NCBI GenBank assembly: GCA_001564065.1
Contig: LKNA01000003.1
Span: 28,501-92,500, forward strand
Source of the DNA: Chitinophagaceae bacterium T5-Br10_B2g13
GTDB lineage: Bacteria; Bacteroidota; Rhodothermia; Balneolales; Balneolaceae
Length of the DNA: 64,000 bases
Direction of reading: 5' to 3'
The notes beneath the pieces were generated by a model. It ran no database searches, was not told the origin of the DNA, and was given only the letters and a program-made list of their open reading frames with translations. This document shows positions 9,418 through 21,210 of the stretch, piece after piece. Positions within the stretch are counted from its first letter, which is position 1, and each line of letters starts with the position of its first letter. The position numbers and the translations under genes were made by a program.

Positions 9418-9954
9418 ATGAAAACAATATCTTTAATAATTGGTTCACTCTTATTTATGAGTATTTCTGTAAACACATCTATTTTCGATTTTGAATTTAA
9501 TACCCTTTCAGGTGAAGAGGTTTCACTTTCTGAGTTTAAAGGTAATGTACTCTTAGTTGTTAATACTGCTTCTGAATGTGGTTACACTCCTCAGTACAAA
9601 GAGCTTCAGGAGCTTTATGAAACCTACAACGATCAAGGGTTTTATGTATTGGGCTTTCCTGCAAATAACTTTGGAGGCCAGGAACCCGGATCTGATGAAG
9701 AGATTGCTCAGTTTTGTGAGATCAATTATGGAGTAACTTTTCCGATGTTTTCTAAAATTTCAGTTAAGGGAGATGACCAACATCCATTGTATAACTATCT
9801 GACCCAGGTAGATAACCCGGATTTTACCGGTGAAATAGGGTGGAACTTTGAAAAATTCCTTGTTGATCGGAACGGAAATATCATCAGAAGGTTTAAGAGT
9901 AATGTAACTCCAATGGGCAGTGAATTAATAAACGCTCTGAAAGAAATTTTGTAA
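9418..9954 (+). CDS. Glutathione peroxidase family protein (Cys type)
   Basis: NTASECGYTPQYKELQELYETY, GFPANNFGGQEPGS, NFEKFLVDRNGNIIRRF. Confidence 0.93.
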   Translation: MKTISLIIGSLLFMSISVNTSIFDFEFNTLSGEEVSLSEFKGNVLLVVNTASECGYTPQYKELQELYETYNDQGFYVLGFPANNFGGQEPGSDEEIAQFCEINYGVTFPMFSKISVKGDDQHPLYNYLTQVDNPDFTGEIGWNFEKFLVDRNGNIIRRFKSNVTPMGSELINALKEIL

Positions 9955-9986
9955 AAGAACTTACATACATCCCATCACCATCCCGA

Positions 9987-10020
9987 TAAAGGGCTACAGT
10001 TGAAACCTGTAGCCCTTTTA
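9987..10020 (+). terminator. Probable intrinsic terminator after the glutathione peroxidase gene
   Basis: AAAGGGCTACAG TTGAAAC CTGTAGCCCTTTT. Confidence 0.75.
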
Positions 10021-10103
10021 TATTTCGGGAAAAAAGTTTCATTCTTCCTTGACTTCGTATCCGAACCCTCCCTATATTTAAATCTGTTCAAAAATGGAAC
10101 AAT

Positions 10104-10177
10104 GGTCCGGTAGTTCAGCTGGTTAGAACGCCTGCCTGTCACGCAGGAGGTCGCGAGTTCGAATCTCGTCCGGATCG
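10104..10177 (+). tRNA. tRNA-Asp (anticodon GTC)
   Basis: Cloverleaf: acceptor GGTCCGG/CCGGATC, D arm AGTTCAGCTGGTTAGA, anticodon arm CCTGCCTGTCACGCAGG, T arm CGCGAGTTCGAATCTCG. Confidence 0.95.
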
Positions 10178-10182
10178 CTTTA

Positions 10183-10217
10183 AAAGCCGCTCGCAATGTG
10201 AGTGGCTTTTTTTGTTT
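10183..10217 (+). terminator. Intrinsic terminator of tRNA-Asp
   Basis: AAAGCCGCTCGCAATGTGAGTGGCTTTTTTT. Confidence 0.8.
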
Positions 10218-10406
10218 GTGGGTGTTGCGTCTGTTGATGTTTCTACAATAATTTTATACTGCTCTTCTAAAAAGCAGGAAAAGGATAAGAGTAGAAATAA
10301 TCGTTATCTACAGCATTTGATACTTTAAAAGTGATATCGCAATAAGCAATCAATGGTTTGTTGATTACTTTATTAGGGGATCTCAGAGATATTAATTCCT
10401 CTTCGT

Positions 10407-10488
10407 GCAGGAGGTCGCGAGTTTCCCGAACCGTCGGGATCCGGATCGCTTTAAAAGCCGCTCGCAATGTGAGTGGCTTTTTTTGTTT
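10407..10488 (+). repeat. Partial duplicate of the tRNA-Asp 3' end plus its terminator, T-loop replaced by a palindrome
   Basis: GCAGGAGGTCGCGAGTT (matches 10143-10159) + TCCCGAACCGTCGGGAT + CCGGATCGCTTTAAAAGCCGCTCGCAATGTGAGTGGCTTTTTTTGTTT (matches 10170-10217). Confidence 0.9.
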
Positions 10489-10629
10489 CTGATTATTGGC
10501 ACATTTATAACTGTCTCGCAATCGAGGGAATAAAAGAGCACAGATAAATCATCGTCTTAAATATTTACTTAGTTAATGCTGACCTGCTGAATAACTCTTA
10601 TTGTACTCTTTCAGTCGCATCATTCACCG

Positions 10630-11955
10630 TTATACATTTAAACCCAATTTATTTACTCTCATTTGAAACTGCTTGATGGCGTAGTTTAAAAACCACTCTT
10701 TATCCAGATTAAAAGGGATCTCATCGTATGGTTCAAAAATTTCGTGAATAATATTGGTTGCATCATCAAGAAGAGTAGTTAACTCATCTCTTGCAGTCTC
10801 CTGTAAATCGGGATTTTCATCAAGTATTCTATTGATCAGGAAAAGTCCATAAGCAATGTGACGAGATTCGTCCTGTTTTAATTTGTTAATGCCTTCTCGC
10901 AGACCTGGTAAAAGATTTCTCTCCTCAAGCATGTTATAAAAAGCCGCATAACCTGTTTCAGCCAGTGTTCCTTCAACAATCATATTGTATGTTATGGATG
11001 CTTTCAACAGGTTAACAGCAGATGGATCTTTGTCTAAAGAGGAGAGGGCAAATGGAAGTTTTTCATAAAAGACAATCTTGTAAAATGGTTTGTGAAACTT
11101 CTCGGCGTCGGGAATTCCATTAAATACATTTTGATTATACATCGAAAAAAATTCCACGTGTTTAGCTTCTTCCCATAAGAATGATGTTAGATAGATCTCG
11201 TCTTCCAGCCTTCCTTCATTACTTATTACTTTTATGAGCGGTAGAAGATCTGATGTAACTGCTTCCTCACCGGCTAAAAAAAGTGATGTTAAGTGATGAA
11301 TAATTCCCTGTTCTTCATTGGTAAGTTTTTTCCACTGTTCAATATCTGTTGCTAAATTAATTTCCGACGGATTCCATACACCGAACTGTTTGGCTTTCTG
11401 GAAAAGTCTCATCGGATAACTATCATGGTCTAATCCTTTACTTGTGGTTTTGAATGATGATCTCTTATGTGAATTTTTCGTTTCTACGGTTTTTTCCTTC
11501 TCTTCATAGATGTTTTCTCCGGAAGGTTTGGGAGCAGCCAACATTAATTCCATTGCTGCTTTTCTCTGTGTGGAGAGAAGCACTAAGCTTCCTTTCTCTA
11601 AACTTATCCTGCCGAGCATAATCAGTTTTGTTGGATCTCCATTCTTTTCCATTAAACGTATCCAGGTTTTCTCATCTGCTTTCAAAATTACATCTGATTT
11701 TGGCTCATCTTTACTCTCTGCATATCGAACCTCTTCACAATTGCCATATTTCAAATCCAAGAAAATGCCTATGATTTCTTTCTCTCTTAAACTGGCTGAA
11801 ACAGGGTGTGTTATTTTCAAAATAATGGGGGCGTTCCAGGATTTACCGTAGTTATTGTAATTTTTGCTTCTATTGATATTCTCTTTCCATTTATTCATCC
11901 ACTCTTCAGTGAAATAACCGGAACCTTTTTTCTCGATCTTTTTTTTAAACCACAT
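10630..11955 (-). CDS. SCP2-like domain fused to an R2-like ligand-binding oxidase (R2lox)
   Basis: C-terminal ferritin-like domain with GEEAVTSDLLPL, WEEAKHVEFF, YNMIVEGTLAETGY, DESRHIAYG; N-terminal ~145 aa resembles SCP2 sterol-carrier folds. Confidence 0.85.
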   Translation of the reverse strand: MWFKKKIEKKGSGYFTEEWMNKWKENINRSKNYNNYGKSWNAPIILKITHPVSASLREKEIIGIFLDLKYGNCEEVRYAESKDEPKSDVILKADEKTWIRLMEKNGDPTKLIMLGRISLEKGSLVLLSTQRKAAMELMLAAPKPSGENIYEEKEKTVETKNSHKRSSFKTTSKGLDHDSYPMRLFQKAKQFGVWNPSEINLATDIEQWKKLTNEEQGIIHHLTSLFLAGEEAVTSDLLPLIKVISNEGRLEDEIYLTSFLWEEAKHVEFFSMYNQNVFNGIPDAEKFHKPFYKIVFYEKLPFALSSLDKDPSAVNLLKASITYNMIVEGTLAETGYAAFYNMLEERNLLPGLREGINKLKQDESRHIAYGLFLINRILDENPDLQETARDELTTLLDDATNIIHEIFEPYDEIPFNLDKEWFLNYAIKQFQMRVNKLGLNV

Positions 11956-12101
11956 ATCGTAAAATCTTTATTTGTTTTTATTCGTTTGGACAGACAAAGC
12001 TTCTGTTTATTGTAACATTTATTGTTTCATTAATAAACGGTATTTTACTAGACTAAGCCGAATTTAGAAAAAATCTATAAACAAATAAAAAACAAACAGA
12101 T

Positions 12102-13991
12102 ATGAAAAATTTATATCCCACATATGATGTAATTGTTGTGGGAGCGGGCCATGCAGGGAGTGAAGCAGCGGCTGCATCGGCTAAAATGGGCGCTAAAACA
12201 CTACTCATAACCATGAACTTGGATGCCATTGCCAAGATGTCTTGCAATCCGGCAATGGGTGGTGTAGCAAAAGGTCAGCTTGTACGGGAGATTGATGCTC
12301 TTGGTGGTTTGAGTGGTTTAGTGAGTGACCTTAGTGGAGTTCAGTTCAGAATGCTGAATCGCAGTAAGGGCCCGGCTATGTGGAGTCCGCGGTGCCAAAG
12401 TGATCGCTCTCTCTACTCAAAATTAATGAGAGAAAATTTAGAGAAAATTGAAAATCTCTATTTTCGGCAGGATAATGTAGTTGATATTGTAACTGACAGC
12501 GATGGTAAGCAGGTTAAAGGTGTAGTAACACAAACCGGCCAGACATTTGAGACAAAGTCTGTAATCCTAACCAGCGGGACATTTTTAAACGGGGTTATTC
12601 ATATAGGTGAATGTCAATACGGAGGTGGGCGTTCAGGCGAACGAGCTTCTGTTGGGATTTCATCAGCCCTTGAAGAATTAGGTTTTGAAGTTGGAAGACT
12701 GAAAACGGGAACACCTCCAAGAATAGATGGACGTTCTATTGATTACTCAAAACTGGAAATTCAATATGGAGATGAAGATCCGAGCCCTTTTTCATTTATG
12801 ACAGAAGAGCTCCCCGGAATTGATGAACAACTAACTTGCTGGATTGGATATACAAATGATGACGTTCATGAAATGCTGAAAACGGGTTTTGACAGAAGCC
12901 CAATGTTTAATGGTAGAATTAAATCTGTAGGGCCCAGGTATTGCCCAAGTATAGAAGACAAGATAAATCGATTTGCTGACAAAGATCGGCATCAGTTATT
13001 TTTGGAACCAGAGGGCTGGGATACTTACGAAATGTATTTGAACGGATTCTCTACGTCTCTGCCAGAAGATGTTCAATACCATGCACTGCGCATTATTCCC
13101 GGTTTTGAAGAAGCGGTTATGTTAAGACCCGGTTACGCAATTGAGTATGACTATTTTCAGCCATATCAAATAAAGAGAACTCTTGAAACAAAGATTGTAG
13201 ATGGGCTCTTTTTTGCAGGGCAGATTAATGGTACCACAGGATATGAGGAGGCGGCTTGCCAGGGATTAATGGCCGGAATAAATTCAGCTCTTTATGTTCA
13301 GGAGAAAGAACCTTTCGTGATAAAAAGATCGGAAGGTTACATCGGCGTATTGATTGATGACCTCATCAACAAAGGCACGGAAGAGCCTTACCGTATGTTT
13401 ACATCCAGAGCGGAGCACCGGATCTTATTGAGACAAGATAACGCCGATCTTCGTCTTACAGAGCTTGGAAGAAAGATTGGCTTGGTTGATGATGAGCGAT
13501 ACGAACGATTTTCTAAAAAAAGAGAGGAGATTAATCATCTGTTTGATCTAGTAGAAAATTATACTGTACGACCGGATAAGATGGATCCTATGCTGAAAGA
13601 AAAAGAAACTTCAACACTTTCGCAGCCGGTCAAGGCAAAAACATTAATTCCGCGACCTCAATTAACTCTTAATGATCTGCTTTCTGCTGATGAAGAATTG
13701 AGCAGGAAGGTGTCTGACATTACATCTAATCGAGATGTTTTAGAACAAGTGGAAATTCAGATTAAATATGAGGGATATATCAAACGGGAATTTGAAATGG
13801 TTGAAGAGATAAGTAATAAGGAGAATGCCGAAATCCCGGGGAAAATTGATTATTACAAAATTAAAAGTCTTTCTTCAGAAGGGCAGAGTAAATTGAGCAA
13901 AATTCAGCCAGAAACCATCGGTCAAGCCTCTAGAATAAGCGGCGTCTCTGCAAGCGATATCGCCGTATTGATGATATATTTAAAAAATTAA
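12102..13991 (+). CDS. mnmG: tRNA uridine-5-carboxymethylaminomethyl(34) synthesis enzyme MnmG
   Basis: [86 protein letters not shown]. Confidence 0.97.
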   Translation: MKNLYPTYDVIVVGAGHAGSEAAAASAKMGAKTLLITMNLDAIAKMSCNPAMGGVAKGQLVREIDALGGLSGLVSDLSGVQFRMLNRSKGPAMWSPRCQSDRSLYSKLMRENLEKIENLYFRQDNVVDIVTDSDGKQVKGVVTQTGQTFETKSVILTSGTFLNGVIHIGECQYGGGRSGERASVGISSALEELGFEVGRLKTGTPPRIDGRSIDYSKLEIQYGDEDPSPFSFMTEELPGIDEQLTCWIGYTNDDVHEMLKTGFDRSPMFNGRIKSVGPRYCPSIEDKINRFADKDRHQLFLEPEGWDTYEMYLNGFSTSLPEDVQYHALRIIPGFEEAVMLRPGYAIEYDYFQPYQIKRTLETKIVDGLFFAGQINGTTGYEEAACQGLMAGINSALYVQEKEPFVIKRSEGYIGVLIDDLINKGTEEPYRMFTSRAEHRILLRQDNADLRLTELGRKIGLVDDERYERFSKKREEINHLFDLVENYTVRPDKMDPMLKEKETSTLSQPVKAKTLIPRPQLTLNDLLSADEELSRKVSDITSNRDVLEQVEIQIKYEGYIKREFEMVEEISNKENAEIPGKIDYYKIKSLSSEGQSKLSKIQPETIGQASRISGVSASDIAVLMIYLKN

Positions 13992-13997
13992 AGGAAC

Positions 13998-14013
13998 TGT
14001 TTCACGTGAAACA
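13998..14013. promoter_or_regulatory. parS (ParB-binding) site 1, contains the rsmG GTG start codon
   Basis: Perfect palindrome TGTTTCACGTGAAACA. Confidence 0.92.
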
Positions 14014-14638
14014 TCAAATAGAAGAGATTAAACTAGACTCTGAAACTTTAAAAAATACGAGAGAACTTTACTCAAAGCACGAGGAGAGATTAGAGGCTTA
14101 CATCAGCTTTCTTTTGGATTGGAATGATAAAATAAACCTTGTGAGCCGTAATGTTTCACGTGAAACACTTCGCGAACATGTTGTTCATTCCTTAATACCG
14201 ATAGAGATAGGGCTTCTCGGTAGTATTGATGAATGGATAGATTCCGGTACGGGGGGGGGATTGCCGGGAATTCCATTGGCAATAGTAGTGCCGGAGAAAA
14301 AGTTTTTTTTGAACGATAATGTTCGAAAAAAAATGAAGGCGGTTTCTGATATTGTTAGCTCTCTTGGTTTAGAAAATGTAGAAATATTGGCTAAAAGCAT
14401 ATCATTGGTCGGCATTAAAACAGGGGTGGGAATTGTAACAAAGCATGCATTTAAAATTGATGATCTACTCCGGCTGACTAAGAAAAAACCGTGGAAAAGG
14501 GTTGTAATGTGGAAGGGAATTGAGGGGGCGCACGAAGAGATGGGGCGTGTCCATTCAAAGATAAATTGCACATTCTACTCCTTCCACTTTGGGCATGAGT
14601 TTTACGAAGGTAAAGGCTTGGTTGTTCTGGAAAAGTAG
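14006..14638 (+). CDS. rsmG: 16S rRNA (guanine(527)-N(7))-methyltransferase RsmG
   Basis: FLLDWNDKINLVSRN, WIDSGTGGGLPGIPLAIV; directly follows mnmG; GTG start. Confidence 0.93.
   Translation: MKHQIEEIKLDSETLKNTRELYSKHEERLEAYISFLLDWNDKINLVSRNVSRETLREHVVHSLIPIEIGLLGSIDEWIDSGTGGGLPGIPLAIVVPEKKFFLNDNVRKKMKAVSDIVSSLGLENVEILAKSISLVGIKTGVGIVTKHAFKIDDLLRLTKKKPWKRVVMWKGIEGAHEEMGRVHSKINCTFYSFHFGHEFYEGKGLVVLEK
14152..14167. promoter_or_regulatory. parS site 2, inside the rsmG coding sequence
   Basis: Perfect TGTTTCACGTGAAACA, encoding part of NVSRET. Confidence 0.93.
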
Positions 14639-14769
14639 CTTGTCATCCCTTTCTTTTTTGTGAGATAGAGTCCATATTGTTGGCTCATTTAATCGCACAG
14701 TATCAGTGCGCTGTTGTAGAAGCATTATTCCGGTATTCATCATCATAAAATTTCAAATCAGCATAAATT

Positions 14770-15729
14770 ATGTCCAGACTTAAAAGTTCTGAAAGACGCC
14801 TTAAGTTAATTTTGATGCTTCAGGATTCTAAAAGAAAACTCACTGTAAATGATTTAGCTGAGGAGTTCGGGGTGAGTCGACGAACTATATTTCGCGACTT
14901 TAATTTTTTGTCTGATATAAATGTGCCGGTAACCTGGGATGAATACAGCGGATATGGTGTAATTGAAGGGTATAAAATACCTCCGCTGATGTTTAACTCA
15001 AGGGAACTTGCGACAATCATGGTGGGGTTGAACTTTGTAAAGTCACAAATAGATAAAAATCTTGTAGATGACGCCAAGGGTGTGGAATTAAAGATAAAAA
15101 ACGTTCTACCTGATGATTTAAAAGAATTTATGAAATCCCTGGACAACCGAACGGTTGTTGATCCTTTTCTGCACTTTGGTGCAGAGAAAAAGGAAGGAGG
15201 AAATTGGTACTTGGTTAGCAGCGCTATATCTCAATCAAAAAGTATTGAGTTTACCTATCGCAGTAAAAAGGATGGGAGTGTGACCGGAAGAAAAATCGAT
15301 CCGTATCTTTTGGTTTTCTATCGAGACCATTGGAATGTGATAGGATACTCACACAAAAGAGAGGCTATTCGGAATTTTGTGCTCGATAGAATGGAAAACG
15401 TTAAAATTTTAGACCAAAATTTTAAACTAGAGAAAGAAATTGACGTAGAGGGGTTAATTTTTAATTCTAACGAGTCTGGGCAAAAAATCAGGGTAGTACT
15501 CGATGAATCTGCAGAACGCCCGTTTAAAGCCAATCTACCAACAAAAATATTTAAGGAAAGTAGCGTTGGTTCTAAAAAAATTAAGGTAGAGTTCAATTTT
15601 GAAAATCTTGACTATATCAACGAATGGTTGCTTCAATTTGGTAATAAGGTAAAAGTGGTGGGTCCGGACAGCCTAAAAAAGAAAAGAGAGACTACACTAA
15701 AAAATATGTTAAGTGACATTAAAGATTAA
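14770..15729 (+). CDS. HTH + WYL-domain transcriptional regulator (YafY type)
   Basis: N-terminal LAEEFGVSRRTIFRDFNFL HTH; middle WYL-like region NWYLVSSAISQSKSIEFTYRS...DPYLLVFYRDHWNVIGY. Confidence 0.85.
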   Translation: MSRLKSSERRLKLILMLQDSKRKLTVNDLAEEFGVSRRTIFRDFNFLSDINVPVTWDEYSGYGVIEGYKIPPLMFNSRELATIMVGLNFVKSQIDKNLVDDAKGVELKIKNVLPDDLKEFMKSLDNRTVVDPFLHFGAEKKEGGNWYLVSSAISQSKSIEFTYRSKKDGSVTGRKIDPYLLVFYRDHWNVIGYSHKREAIRNFVLDRMENVKILDQNFKLEKEIDVEGLIFNSNESGQKIRVVLDESAERPFKANLPTKIFKESSVGSKKIKVEFNFENLDYINEWLLQFGNKVKVVGPDSLKKKRETTLKNMLSDIKD

Positions 15730-15756
15730 TCACCCAATTTAAAAATTAGCGGATAT

Positions 15757-15788
15757 AAAAAAGGCTCCGAAATTTCGGAGCCTTTTTT
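15757..15788. terminator. Bidirectional terminator between the WYL regulator and gyrA
   Basis: AAAAAAGGCTCCGAAATTTCGGAGCCTTTTTT. Confidence 0.9.
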
Positions 15789-15811
15789 GTATTAACTATA
15801 AATCAGGAATT

Positions 15812-18286
15812 TTACTCAACGGAAGGGGCGTCCTCTTCAGAAGTTTCTTCCTCATTCACCACTCGAGTAACGGCAGCAATTTTGCCATCTTCATCAAGTC
15901 GCATGATTCTTACTCCCTGAGTATTGCGACCCATGGTTCGGATTCCCTTACACTGCATCCGTATGATTTTACCGCGTTCCGTAATTACCATCAGATCATC
16001 TTTGTCTGAAACTTCCTTCAGCGCAATCAGGCTTCCGGTTTTCGGCGTTACTTTTAAAGTGATGACTCCTTTACCGCCACGGCTTTGCTCGCGATAATCA
16101 TCTACTAGAGAACGCTTACCGAATCCGTTTTCAGATATCGCAAGTACGGTTGCTTCATGTGTGTTTTTGATGACAACCATATCTACCAACTCATCACCCT
16201 TGTTAAGGTTCATTCCGCGAACACCCGATGTGTTACGTCCCATTTCACGAGCCTCTTCTTCATGGAAACGAATGGCACGTCCAGATTTATTGGCTAGTAT
16301 AATATTACTTTCACCATCTGTGAGTGCAGCTTCGAGCAGACTGTCATCATCCTTAATGTTGATGGCGATGATACCATCGCGGCGTGGCCTGCTGTAGGCT
16401 TCGAGTGAAGTCTTTTTAACCTGTCCTTGTTTTGTGGACATGATGATAGAATGAGATTTTATGTAATCTTCATCATCAAGTGTTTTAACAGGTACAAAAG
16501 TTTTAATGCTGTCATCTTTCTCGATATCAATCAAGTTAACAATAGCACGGCCACGAGCTAATCTTGAACCTTCAGGAATTTCATAAACTTTTAACCAGTA
16601 ACAGTTTCCTTTTTCAGTAAAGAATAGGATATAGTTGTGATTAGTCGCAACAAACAGATGTTCTACATATTCATCATCTTTTGTCGTGGTTCCTTTCATT
16701 CCTTTACCACCGCGTCGTTGTCGGCGATACCCGCTTACCGGCATTCGTTTAATGAAGCCTTTGTTTGAAATAGTAACAACCACATCTTCATCGGCAATCA
16801 TATCCTCAATATTGAAATCATCGGCAGAGTATACAATCTGTGTACGTCTCTCATCTCCGTATCGATCTTTCAATTCAAGTAACTCTCGCTTAATGATTTC
16901 ATTCTGCTCTTCGCGATTAGATAGAATTTCTCTGTAATCTGAAATCTGAGTTGCAATATCCTGATATTCAGTATCAATTTTATCGCGCTCAAGTCCGGTT
17001 AGCTTTTGAAGACGCATATCCAGAATAGCTTTAGCCTGAATATCGGTGAGGGCAAACTTTCTGCGTAACTCCGTATTAGCTTCCTGGGGATTCTTAGATG
17101 CACGAATCGTCTTAATTACTTCATCAAGATTATCGAGGGCAATTTTAAGACCTTCCAGAATGTGTGCGCGAGCTTCGGCTTGATCTAAATCATAAATCGT
17201 ACGCCGTATAATAACTTCAACCCGATGCTCAATAAATCGAGATATTAACTCCTTGAGCGACATTACTTTAGGCCGCCCCTTAACGAGCGCTAGATTAATG
17301 ACGCCAAAAGTTTGCTGCATCTGCGTGTACTTGTAAAGCTGATTAAGTACTACTCCTGCATTCGCATTACGTTTGAGAATAATTACGATTCTCATTCCCT
17401 CGCGATCAGACTCATCACGGATTTCAGAGATTTCTGTAATTTTTTCATCACCAACGAGCTGGGCAACTTTTTGAATCAGAGTAGCTTTATTAACCTGATA
17501 AGGAATTTCAGTAACTACAATCTGTTCCCTGGAATTTCGGAGTTCTTCCACATTTGCACGGGCGCGCATTGTTATTTTTCCGCGACCGGTTGAATAGGCT
17601 TCCTTCACACCTTCATAACCATAAATAATACCGCCGGTAGGAAAGTCAGGAGCTGTGATGTGCTTCATCAGCTCTTCTGTTTCAATATCGGGATTATCAA
17701 TTACGGCAACGGTTCCGTCAACAACTTCTGTTAAATTGTGAGGAGCCATATTGGTGGCCATACCAACTGCAATACCGGATGCTCCATTTAGCAGAAGGTT
17801 GGGCAACATGGCGGGCAGTACAGTAGGTTCGGTTAGTGTATCATCAAAGTTAGTTTGATAATCCACAGTCTCTTTGTTGATGTCTGCCAGTAGTTCCTCA
17901 GCAATCCGCTGCATCCGAACCTCTGTGTAACGCATCGCCGCGGCAGAATCACCATCAATTGAGCCAAAGTTACCCTGTCCGTTAACGAGTGGATACCGAA
18001 GAGAAAACTCCTGTACCATCCGCACAATAGAGTCATAAACCGCGGAATCACCGTGTGGGTGATACTTACCAAGAACTTCACCTACAATACGGGCACTCTT
18101 TTTAAAATTCCGATTATGCAGCATACCGAGATCACTCATACCGTAAAGAATACGCCTGTGCACGGGTTTTAATCCGTCACGCACATCCGGAAGAGCTCGG
18201 GAAACAATCACAGACATCGAGTAATCGATGTAGGATGATTGCATTTCATCTTCAATTGAAATAGGTATAATTTTTTCTGTAGCCAT
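15812..18286 (-). CDS. gyrA: DNA gyrase subunit A
   Basis: [68 protein letters not shown] GyrA box. Confidence 0.98.
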   Translation of the reverse strand: MATEKIIPISIEDEMQSSYIDYSMSVIVSRALPDVRDGLKPVHRRILYGMSDLGMLHNRNFKKSARIVGEVLGKYHPHGDSAVYDSIVRMVQEFSLRYPLVNGQGNFGSIDGDSAAAMRYTEVRMQRIAEELLADINKETVDYQTNFDDTLTEPTVLPAMLPNLLLNGASGIAVGMATNMAPHNLTEVVDGTVAVIDNPDIETEELMKHITAPDFPTGGIIYGYEGVKEAYSTGRGKITMRARANVEELRNSREQIVVTEIPYQVNKATLIQKVAQLVGDEKITEISEIRDESDREGMRIVIILKRNANAGVVLNQLYKYTQMQQTFGVINLALVKGRPKVMSLKELISRFIEHRVEVIIRRTIYDLDQAEARAHILEGLKIALDNLDEVIKTIRASKNPQEANTELRRKFALTDIQAKAILDMRLQKLTGLERDKIDTEYQDIATQISDYREILSNREEQNEIIKRELLELKDRYGDERRTQIVYSADDFNIEDMIADEDVVVTISNKGFIKRMPVSGYRRQRRGGKGMKGTTTKDDEYVEHLFVATNHNYILFFTEKGNCYWLKVYEIPEGSRLARGRAIVNLIDIEKDDSIKTFVPVKTLDDEDYIKSHSIIMSTKQGQVKKTSLEAYSRPRRDGIIAINIKDDDSLLEAALTDGESNIILANKSGRAIRFHEEEAREMGRNTSGVRGMNLNKGDELVDMVVIKNTHEATVLAISENGFGKRSLVDDYREQSRGGKGVITLKVTPKTGSLIALKEVSDKDDLMVITERGKIIRMQCKGIRTMGRNTQGVRIMRLDEDGKIAAVTRVVNEEETSEEDAPSVE

Positions 18287-18314
18287 GAATCAGTTTTATC
18301 AGATGAATATTTTC

Positions 18315-20273
<1,959 letters not shown>

Positions 20274-20457
20274 TTAAAAATAGCCTCTTAGACGGTGGAA
20301 AATAGCGCAAGATCGGGCAAAATCAAAAAAAGGAATGGGTCTATGTGCCTTTTTGTAACATCTCCTTAAAATGGGCGTTTTTGGAGTCTGTAACAGGTGT
20401 AAGGAAGTGTGAAAATCGTTGCGCTAAAGCAATTCGAAAATAATATGCAAAAAAGCA

Positions 20458-20488
20458 TTGAATTTAAAATGTAATCGCCTTAATTTTG
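20458..20488 (+). promoter_or_regulatory. Putative Bacteroidota-type promoter for rpmB (TTG - N20 - TAATTTTG)
   Basis: TTG at 20458-20460 and TAATTTTG (fits TAnnTTTG) at 20481-20488, 35 bp before rpmB. Confidence 0.55.
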
Positions 20489-20522
20489 GTGTCTATCGAA
20501 AAACCAGCTAAGTAAATGAATT

Positions 20523-20768
20523 ATGGCACGCAAGGACGATATCACAGGACAAAAGCCGCTGAACGGTTATCGCTCATCTAAAGCGAATAACAAAACGAAG
20601 CACCGTTTTCATTTGAATTTGAAAAAGCGGCGATTCTATATTCCTGAAGAGGATCGGTGGGTTACACTGAAGGTTTCTAATAAAACCCTCCGTACAATTA
20701 ACAAGAAGGGAATTTCTGCAGTTTTGAAAGAGGCCAGAAAAAAAGGAACACTTTTAAAAGAGGTATAA
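20523..20768 (+). CDS. rpmB: 50S ribosomal protein L28
   Basis: MARKDDITGQKPLNGYRSSKANNKTKHRFHLNLKKRRFYIPEEDRWVTLKVSNKTLRTINKKG. Confidence 0.95.
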   Translation: MARKDDITGQKPLNGYRSSKANNKTKHRFHLNLKKRRFYIPEEDRWVTLKVSNKTLRTINKKGISAVLKEARKKGTLLKEV

Positions 20769-20771
20769 ACA

Positions 20772-20936
20772 ATGGCGAAAGGTAATCGCATTCAGGTAAT
20801 TTTAGAATGTACAGAAAAACCGGGTAGCTCACGGTATGTAACGATGAAGAACCGTCGTAATACTACGGATCGTTTGGAGCTGAAGAAGTACAACCCGGTA
20901 CTTAGAAAGCACACAATCCATAAAGAAATTAAATAA
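20772..20936 (+). CDS. rpmG: 50S ribosomal protein L33
   Basis: 54-aa [57 protein letters not shown]; below the ORF-track cutoff. Confidence 0.95.
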   Translation: MAKGNRIQVILECTEKPGSSRYVTMKNRRNTTDRLELKKYNPVLRKHTIHKEIK

Positions 20937-20944
20937 GATCAACC

Positions 20945-21115
20945 ATGGCGAAGAAACAAGCATTTGGTGAAGAAGCTCAGGCGCTGAAACAAGCTCAGCG
21001 TAAAATGGCGAAGGTTATCATCTCTACAAAGAATGAGCGTGGAAAATATGCGTTCAGAGAAACGATGATGGACCAGGATGATGTGAAAGATTTTATCAAC
21101 AGAAATAAATCGTAA
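20945..21115 (+). CDS. DUF4295-family small basic protein (likely ribosome-associated, as in Bacteroidota)
   Basis: 56-aa ORF MAKKQAFGEEAQALKQAQRKMAKVIISTKNERGKYAFRETMMDQDDVKDFINRNKS directly after rpmG. Confidence 0.85.
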   Translation: MAKKQAFGEEAQALKQAQRKMAKVIISTKNERGKYAFRETMMDQDDVKDFINRNKS

Positions 21116-21139
21116 AGGTTTATTGACGATTTTGTAGAA

Positions 21140-21175
21140 AAGGTTGCATCCCGAACGGATGTAACCTTTTTTTTT
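21140..21175 (+). terminator. Intrinsic terminator of the rpmB-rpmG-DUF4295 operon
   Basis: AAGGTTGCATCCCGAACGGATGTAACCTTTTTTTTT. Confidence 0.85.
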
Positions 21176-21210
21176 GCTTACATTTGACGATAGTTTCAAC
21201 TTAAAAAAAG

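Noticed and set aside
10407-10488. Second functional tRNA-Asp
   Set aside because: Lacks the 5' half, D arm and anticodon; T arm disrupted by a palindrome
9975-10521. Minus-strand ORFs 9975-10196 and 10267-10521 that share a RAAFKAIR peptide
   Set aside because: They are antisense translations of the tRNA-Asp/terminator region and its duplicate; the shared peptide comes from the duplicated terminator
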